This document shows positions 58,565 through 64,000 of a stretch of DNA of 64,000 nucleotides, one piece after another (the stretch's first letter is position 1; each line of letters begins with the position of its first letter). This stretch comes from Mrakia gelida. Taxonomy: Eukaryota; Basidiomycota; Tremellomycetes; Cystofilobasidiales; Mrakiaceae. The notes beneath the pieces are model-generated. The model did no database searches. It worked only from the letters and a program-made list of their open reading frames with translations, and was not told where the DNA came from. The stretch lies in the NCBI GenBank assembly GCA_024345305.1, contig BRON01000004.1:1302001-1366000 (forward strand). Direction: 5' to 3'. Both the position numbers and the translations under genes were made by a program.

Positions 58565-60877
58565 TTACTCCAACCCCATCAGCTCCTTCAACCTCTCCCC
58601 AACAGCTTTCGCATCCGCTCTCCCTTCGCTCTTCTTCATCGCCTGCCCGATCAACCCTCCAAGCAGGCCAGGCTTCTTCCCACTCTTGATCAACTCCACC
58701 GTTCCAGGTTTTGCCTTCGCGACGACGTCTTCGCAAAGCTGATCGAGGGCTTCCGGCGAAAGGGAGAGGAGGGAGTGATGGTTGAGGATAGAGGAGACTC
58801 GGGAGGTGGGGGATGATTGGGCTTTGATGAGGTGGAAGAGGACGAGTTTGGCGGAGACGGCTGAGGAGAGGACGCGACGAAGAGGGACGAGAAGAAACGA
58901 CAGTCAGTTCGACAGCTCGTTCGTATCACTCTCGTAACACAGCCAGATAAGACGAGGGAACGATGGAAAAGAGGAGGAAGGACTCACCACTGATCTTCCC
59001 CTCTCCAAGCAGGTCCAAAATCTCGCCCAACTCGACGGCTAAAACCTTCTCCCTCCCTGCTGCCTCCCAGCTCAGCCCTTCCCTCGACAGCGCTCCGACA
59101 AGCTCCTGACTGACCCAGTTCCCAACGAGTCTCGGATCCCGACCCTTCGCAACATCCTCGAAGAACTCGATGGCCGAGAGCTGGTCTGGATCGAGAGCGA
59201 GGAGGAGGGAGGGAGTGATTTCGGAAAGGGTTGGGTAGTCTCGTTGGAGACGCGAGATGGAGTCGAGAGGCAGCTCGGGGAGAGAGGAGCGGAGGGTTTC
59301 GAGGTAGGTCTGAGATATGAAGAAGCCCAACGGTCAGTCAGGAGAAGTGGGAGGGAAGCTAAGGGCGAGGAGACGGAGAGAAGACGCGACTGGACTGACG
59401 GGATCGATCCTTAGAACCGGGAGGTTTCCGTCGGGCATGTATCGATAATCCTTTTCTCCTTCCTTCGAACGAGACGATACGGTATCCATGATGCTCTCGT
59501 CGAAGCCTCGAGTCTCTTGAAGAACGGGAAGACCAGCGTCGACGAGGCCGGATTGACGTTGGATCTCGGAGGCTGAAGAACGAACAACCAACAACCAAAG
59601 AGGGTCAGGTCATGACCGAGAAAAAGAGAGAAGATGGGAGGAGTACTAACCGACTGCTATCGAAAGGTTCTTGAGCGAGTTGAGGTTCTTGATCTCCGTA
59701 CGAGTTCCTCGAGGCGTGCCAGGTCGGTTGACGGAGATGTTGCAGTCGACGCGCAGAGATCCCTGCGAGGAGACGAGGGAGAGAATCGTCAGAGAAAGTT
59801 CGCGAACAGTGGAAGAAATTTACGAGCTCACCTTGTCCATATCAGCATCACTTGTGCCGATCCGTCGGAGGATTCCTCGCAAAGTCTTGACGAAGACCGT
59901 CGCTTCCTCCGCCGAGCTGCGAAAGGACGGGCCAAACCTGTCTCAGCACCTTCTCCAACGAAGAACTACGAGAACTTCAAGACTCACGAGATGTCTGCCT
60001 CAGTCACGATCTCCATCAGACCTGTTCCAGCTCGATTGAAGTCGATCAGGACCTCGCGTCCGATAGTCGTCGATTTTGCGGTGTCCTTTGATCAGCAAAA
60101 AGCAAGCGAGTTAACGTGGCTCCAGATAGAGATGTCTGACATGGACTGACCTGTTCAAGCTGGATCTGATGGATCCGAATCGTCTTAGGTGGGTTCGTAG
60201 GGAGGACGACGCGGCCGGCGAGAGCGAGAGGATCTGGAGAAGAGAAGCGAGGAGATCGATGAGATTGACCGGGTCAAAAAGATGAGGGAAAGAAGCTCAC
60301 GATAGTGCTGAGTGATCTGGTATCCAAGAGGCTGATCGTGGTAGAAGTAGTGCTTTCGATCGAACTGAGACGTTGAGGGCTGAAGAGGGAACAGAAAGAT
60401 GAGGGACCAAGGGTCAGCTTCGTTCTTGATCCATCGCCTCGGAGCAGAAGAGCAGGATTTACGATGTGACAGTTGAGGGCCAGAGCGGTGAGAAGACCCT
60501 GCTTTACTGGGTGTCGAGAAAGAGTCTGGAGAGGAGAGAAGATGGTTGGTGAGCTTCGAGTTCCCTTCCTCGATCTACTTCCTTCGTCCTTCGACTCACA
60601 GGCAGCGTTCCAGGATAGCCGGCGTCGAAGAGAGAGACGTTACTGTTGGGAGCATCATCCCAGCTTATTTTCGTTCCTGAAAGGGCGAAGAAGCGGCAAA
60701 GATGATCAGCTCGGGTTTGAAGAAGAAGGGAGGAGAAGGTCGAAGAGAGGTGTCCTGGCAGAAGGGTTCCAGCTCGACTCACCAGAGAAGAGTTTCGTCG
60801 GCGACTTTATCTGGATGTGAAGCTCTAGTCCTATAACCGTTTCCCATTTTGAAAGAAGTCGAAGAGATACTCGCATT
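58565..60877 (-). CDS. GATB: Mitochondrial glutamyl-tRNA(Gln) amidotransferase subunit B
   Basis: GatB (yeast Pet112) is the tRNA-binding kinase subunit of the complex that converts Glu-tRNA(Gln) to Gln-tRNA(Gln) in mitochondria. The start [20 protein letters not shown] (60875-60877) combines a short basic presequence with the conserved [18 protein letters not shown]. Other family blocks are [81 protein letters not shown] and [18 protein letters not shown]. The C-terminal tRNA-binding GatB/YqeY domain ends [19 protein letters not shown] and LKELMGLE at TAA 58565-58567. There are about nine exons. Confidence 0.9.
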
Positions 60878-61069
60878 CGAGCATGTAGACGTTGGGGAAG
60901 ACCCAAAAGCGAGAAGGTGAGCTCGACCTCCTTGCATCCGCGAACGGTCACGATCCTCTCCCCATCTTTCCATCCCTTTCCTCTCGACATCATCTAGCTG
61001 AGACTCATCTACTCTCCTACATCGTCCAACCCCATCCAAGCACCTTCCAACGCTCTCCTTCTCGCCAAA

Positions 61070-62096
61070 ATGGTCAACCTTCCTCCCTGCAACTCCGCCA
61101 TCATCTCCCCCTCCTCCTCCTCTTCTCTCGCCACTCCCTTCTCCTCCTCCTCCTCCTCCTTCACCCCCATCAGCGCTCCCAGGCCTCTCCCTTATCTCCC
61201 CACCGAGATGAAGAGAGAGGTTCTTCGCTTCTGCGATCCCTCAACGCTCGCACAAACCAGCCGAGTCTCCCTCGCCTTCCTCGAGCTTTCCTCCCCTCTC
61301 CTCTACACCCACGTCACCATCGAGTTGAACGAGGTTATGGAGACGATGTTCTGTTCAAGAGTAAATACATCCGATGTCGCAGTCGTCGAACTGAAACTTG
61401 GACTGAATACTTCGTTTCTTCCCTTCTCGCCAGAGCTCGCCTCTCTCCGACCAAGTCGCTCCTCACCTCTCCCTCTCCCAAATCAAGACCTTCAACTTCC
61501 ATCCCTCCCCCTTGCCCCGCCTATCACTCATCCTCTACGAGGACCGACTTCCGTCCTCAAGGATCCTACCACTCGAAACGCTCACGGTCGAGCTGGATTC
61601 GACGTCATCCTCGGCTCTCCTCCCCTTCCTCAAGCGCGTCTCACCTCGTCGCTGCACCATCCTAGGACTCGCTACGCAGGCGTTTGTTCCTACTCTTGAT
61701 CTGGAGTTGGAGACTTGGGATCGTCTTGAGTCCATCCAGATCAAGAACGTCCACGTTGCCCGCCGGCACCACCTTAGCTCAGGTCTTCCTCCGTCCTGCG
61801 AGGTGGCGACGTTCGATCTCGTCTCTTTCACCGGCGAGGACGAAGCTCAACCGATATGGCTCGCGAATGTTACCTGGGCACTTCTGGATGTTGTCAGATT
61901 GTGGCCGGGAAGAAGCGTTGTGGTGTTGGTGGGGTCGAAGGATAGCCGGGAGCAGACGTTGCGACGCAAGGCGTACTTGGAGCTTTCAAGGGAGTTCGAG
62001 TTCCCCGAGAGCCTGGAGGTGAAGGTGGTTCAGATGAGCTGGTTCGTACCGTCGGCGAGAGTCCTTTTTTCCGAGTCTCTCAATCCTTCTCGCTGA
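61070..62096 (+). CDS. F-box protein, paralogue of the gene at 54742
   Basis: Exon 1 starts MVNLPPCNSAIISPSSSSS, then a Ser-rich stretch and an F-box: YLPTEMKREVLRFCDPSTLA, QTSRVSLAFLELSSPLLYTH. A GTAAAT donor near 61362 splices to SSPLSDQVAPHLSLSQIKTF and a leucine-rich domain (LPLETLTVELDSTSSSALLP, WDRLESIQIKNVHVARRHH) ending at TGA 62094-62096. An alternative GTACCG donor near 62046 with the CTGACC branch and CTTCCAG acceptor at 62131 would extend the protein to TGA 62191-62193. The F-box exon is close to that of the gene at 54742, but the second exons have diverged strongly. Confidence 0.62.
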
Positions 62097-63069
62097 CCTG
62101 CTCGTCTTTCGTCTTCCTTCCAGAACGTCGCGCCTCCTTCGTCCTTCCTTCAACCGACCCCTTCGCCTTCGCCCTCGCTTCTCACCTCGAATTGAATCGA
62201 TATCTACCTCTTCGCATGAGTTCCTAACTCCGATGTCACCTCAGTGAGCTCCTTCTCGCTCCGCTTTCGTGCTCTCGAACGCGTCTCTCTCGAACGATCT
62301 GGCTGACGTTTCCTCTCTTCGACTTGCTTCGCAGTCCGTCGCCGGAACGAGACCATCCGCTTCCCTGGAACCAGACTCACCTTGCCAGTACGGGAGGAGT
62401 CGGGCGTGTAGCTACGGTGGGAGTGGTCGATCTTGATGGACGCTCGACAGGTTCGGTTTCGAGCGCGAACCTTGAGAGAAACGGAGCGGGCGAAACGCGT
62501 CTTTTTGCGCTGTTTTGGGATCTCGCTCTGAGCAGAGAAGACCTGCTCTGGTACCTTCTACGGAGAGGAAGAAATGAAAACTGAAAGACAACAGAAAAGA
62601 AGGGTCAAACAGGGGCAGGGATCGTCCGCAGGTCACCTCGAACAACCCTCCCTCCCCATCCTTCAGACAGCTTCACCTCCATCCAACACCCAGATCTTCC
62701 TCTTCCGTCTTTCAGCTCCCAGCCAGCACCTCCTCTTCTCCACTCACGTCGCTCCTGTTTCTTCAAAAGGTTCGCTTCTCCTCAGGAGGATCCTCGGAAA
62801 GGTCGATCAGGGTCCGCTCGAGCTCGCACCTCCCTCCTCCAAGCACTTTGGAAGTGGAAGAGAACAGCCATCTCGCCTTCTTTGGACAGACACGCAGCTG
62901 TAGGATACTACCGTGAGTGAGATTCTCGTCTGGAGCGCGTTTGAAGTCTGTTGAGAGGGAGATAAGCCGGTAGCAGAGCTCGGAAGGAAGGAAGCTGACC
63001 TCTAGCTCTCCTTCCCTTCCTCCTCCTTCCTTCCCTTCTTCTTGTCTCCCCTCCCAGATCCCTCGAGAC
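62097..63069 (+). other. Intron-containing leader region of the SAM-domain gene
   Basis: Several standard introns are visible. One has its donor at 62244 and acceptor at 62334. Another has its donor at 62911, a GCTGACC branch near 62993 and a CCCAG acceptor at 63058. Translating across the last junction into the SAM frame meets an in-frame TAG, so these are best read as 5' untranslated exons. A short frame starting MSPHPSPERDHPLPWNQTHL (62231, spliced) is possible but unsupported. Confidence 0.35.
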
Positions 63070-64000
63070 ATGATCATGTCGTCCTCTTCCCTTCGTCCGA
63101 ATCAAGCTTCCTCCCCAACTTCCTCCACGTCTTCCAAAACCACGACTCCGACTTCTCCTTCGTTTCGAACGACGGACACCTTCCCAAACCAATCCTCCAC
63201 CTCCTCAACCTACCCTTACCGTCAACAAGCTCCCTCCTCCTACAACCACCCACCCTCAACTCCTTCACGACCCAACACATCCTTCTCCTCCTCCTCGAAT
63301 GCTCCTCTCACTCCCTCCATCCCCGTCCTCTCGTGGCTTCCATCGGACGTCGCCATCTTCCTCGCTTCCATCAAGTGCGCTCATCTCGAACCAGTCTTCA
63401 GCTCGAACGACATCACAGGTCAGGTCATCCTCGAACTGGATATGAATCACTTGAAGGAGATGGGGGTGGACAGGGTGGGAGATAGAGTGAGGGTACTCGC
63501 AGGGCTGAAGGCTTTGAAGAAGTCGGCGACAAACAGCTGGAGGTCGAGGACCGACACCGGAGGATCCGTCAACTCGAATCCTGGAGGACCAGACCTTTCG
63601 AGACGAGGTCCAACGGTCGTCGTCACTAGGGGAGAGGAGTCGGATGCGTACAGCCTAGGAAGAAGTGGGTCGAGAAGGTTGGGAGAAGGAAGAGGGTTCC
63701 ATTCGAGCAACAACAACGGACAACACGTCCATCAACCGTCGAGCTCGTCCACCTACTACTCCAACAACTCCTCCCACATCAACTCGGGCACCTCCTCTTC
63801 CGATAGTAGTCCTCCTCGTACTCGAACGACCACAGGTCAAGCAGGTCATCGTCCAGCTCCCCTCAACATCTCCCAACCCTCAGCCTCGACCGACCCTCGA
63901 CTTCCTCAGGCCTACCAACCTCCCTCTCACTCCCACTCTTCTTCCTCCAACACTCCCATGGCTTCCAACAACTCCTCTCTCCGAACCACGACTCTCGCCA
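63070..64000 (+). CDS. SAM-domain protein, N-terminal part only
   Basis: An open frame from MIMSSSSLRPNQASSPTSS (63070) runs past the right edge without a stop. A Ser/Thr/Pro-rich start leads to a sterile alpha motif at about residues 85-155: VLSWLPSDVAIFLASIKCAH, LEPVFSSNDITGQVILELDM, NHLKEMGVDRVGDRVRVLAG, LKALKK. A further disordered Ser-rich region follows. The LKEMG-x-x-x-VGDR signature is found in fungal signalling SAM domains (Ste11/Byr2 and Bck1-type MAP kinase kinase kinases, Ste50 adaptors, Boi proteins). Nothing here shows a kinase domain, so the class stays open. Confidence 0.6.
   Translation, partial: MIMSSSSLRPNQASSPTSSTSSKTTTPTSPSFRTTDTFPNQSSTSSTYPYRQQAPSSYNHPPSTPSRPNTSFSSSSNAPLTPSIPVLSWLPSDVAIFLASIKCAHLEPVFSSNDITGQVILELDMNHLKEMGVDRVGDRVRVLAGLKALKKSATNSWRSRTDTGGSVNSNPGGPDLSRRGPTVVVTRGEESDAYSLGRSGSRRLGEGRGFHSSNNNGQHVHQPSSSSTYYSNNSSHINSGTSSSDSSPPRTRTTTGQAGHRPAPLNISQPSASTDPRLPQAYQPPSHSHSSSSNTPMASNNSSLRTTTLA

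Noticed and set aside
63042..63485. Alternative frame MSPLPDPSRHDHVV overlapping the SAM-domain frame
   Set aside because: The SAM domain is in another frame; this one is an out-of-frame shadow with no recognisable domain.
63070..64000. Naming the last gene STE11 or BCK1
   Set aside because: Only the SAM domain is inside the window; several signalling families share this signature and no kinase domain is visible.

Overview
The window is a gene-dense piece of a fungal nuclear genome, most likely a basidiomycete yeast. The reasons are very frequent short introns (roughly 45-110 bases, 5' GTGAGT, a CTGAC or CTAAC branch site 15-40 bases before a CAG acceptor), heavy use of CGA (Arg) and GGA (Gly) even in histone genes, intron-split histones, and fungal families such as a DOMON-cytochrome b561 protein, a cytochrome b5-fused delta-9 desaturase and Tom70. 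I cannot place it to genus; Pucciniomycotina or Tremellomycotina would both fit.

Layout. 1-3.8 kb: a tandem pair of membrane-anchored serine hydrolases on the minus strand. The proximal copy runs off the left edge, and the distal copy carries two in-frame stop codons. 4.5-15.4 kb: an unrecognised Ser/Pro-rich protein, COP9 signalosome subunit 1 (CSN1), a small Tma17/Adc17-like protein, the Hsp90 co-chaperone Cdc37, a small one-pass membrane protein and a MYND zinc-finger protein. Between the last two lies copy 1 of a dispersed repeat with RNA polymerase III promoter boxes. 16.2-30.1 kb: a secreted/plasma-membrane DOMON-cytochrome b561 protein, TOM70, a peroxisomal dienoyl-CoA isomerase ending in SKL, an uncertain small gene and a long-chain acyl-CoA synthetase. 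30.6-45.2 kb: a FEN1 nuclease that stops before its PCNA-binding tail, an Old Yellow Enzyme, a glycosyltransferase with an in-frame TAA, an ADF-H plus PH domain protein and the SUMO protease ULP1. 45.9-62.1 kb: four F-box genes interspersed with OLE1, a divergent histone H4/H3 pair and mitochondrial GatB. Copy 2 of the dispersed repeat lies here, in the opposite orientation. 63.1 kb to the right edge: the start of a SAM-domain protein.

Most genes are unrelated housekeeping genes, arranged as divergent pairs with short shared promoters (CSN1/Tma17-like, CDC37/membrane protein, b561/TOM70, H4/H3) and convergent pairs with short tails. The only functional theme is lipid metabolism: acyl-CoA synthetase, dienoyl-CoA isomerase and desaturase. 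The most notable items are the two-copy Pol III-type repeat, the decaying hydrolase paralogue, the FEN1 without a PIP box, the desaturase with a Ser-rich insertion in its cytochrome b5 domain, and the small F-box cluster. I found no CRISPR array, rRNA, canonical tRNA or transposase gene. All exon structures were inferred by eye from splice signals and reading frame.
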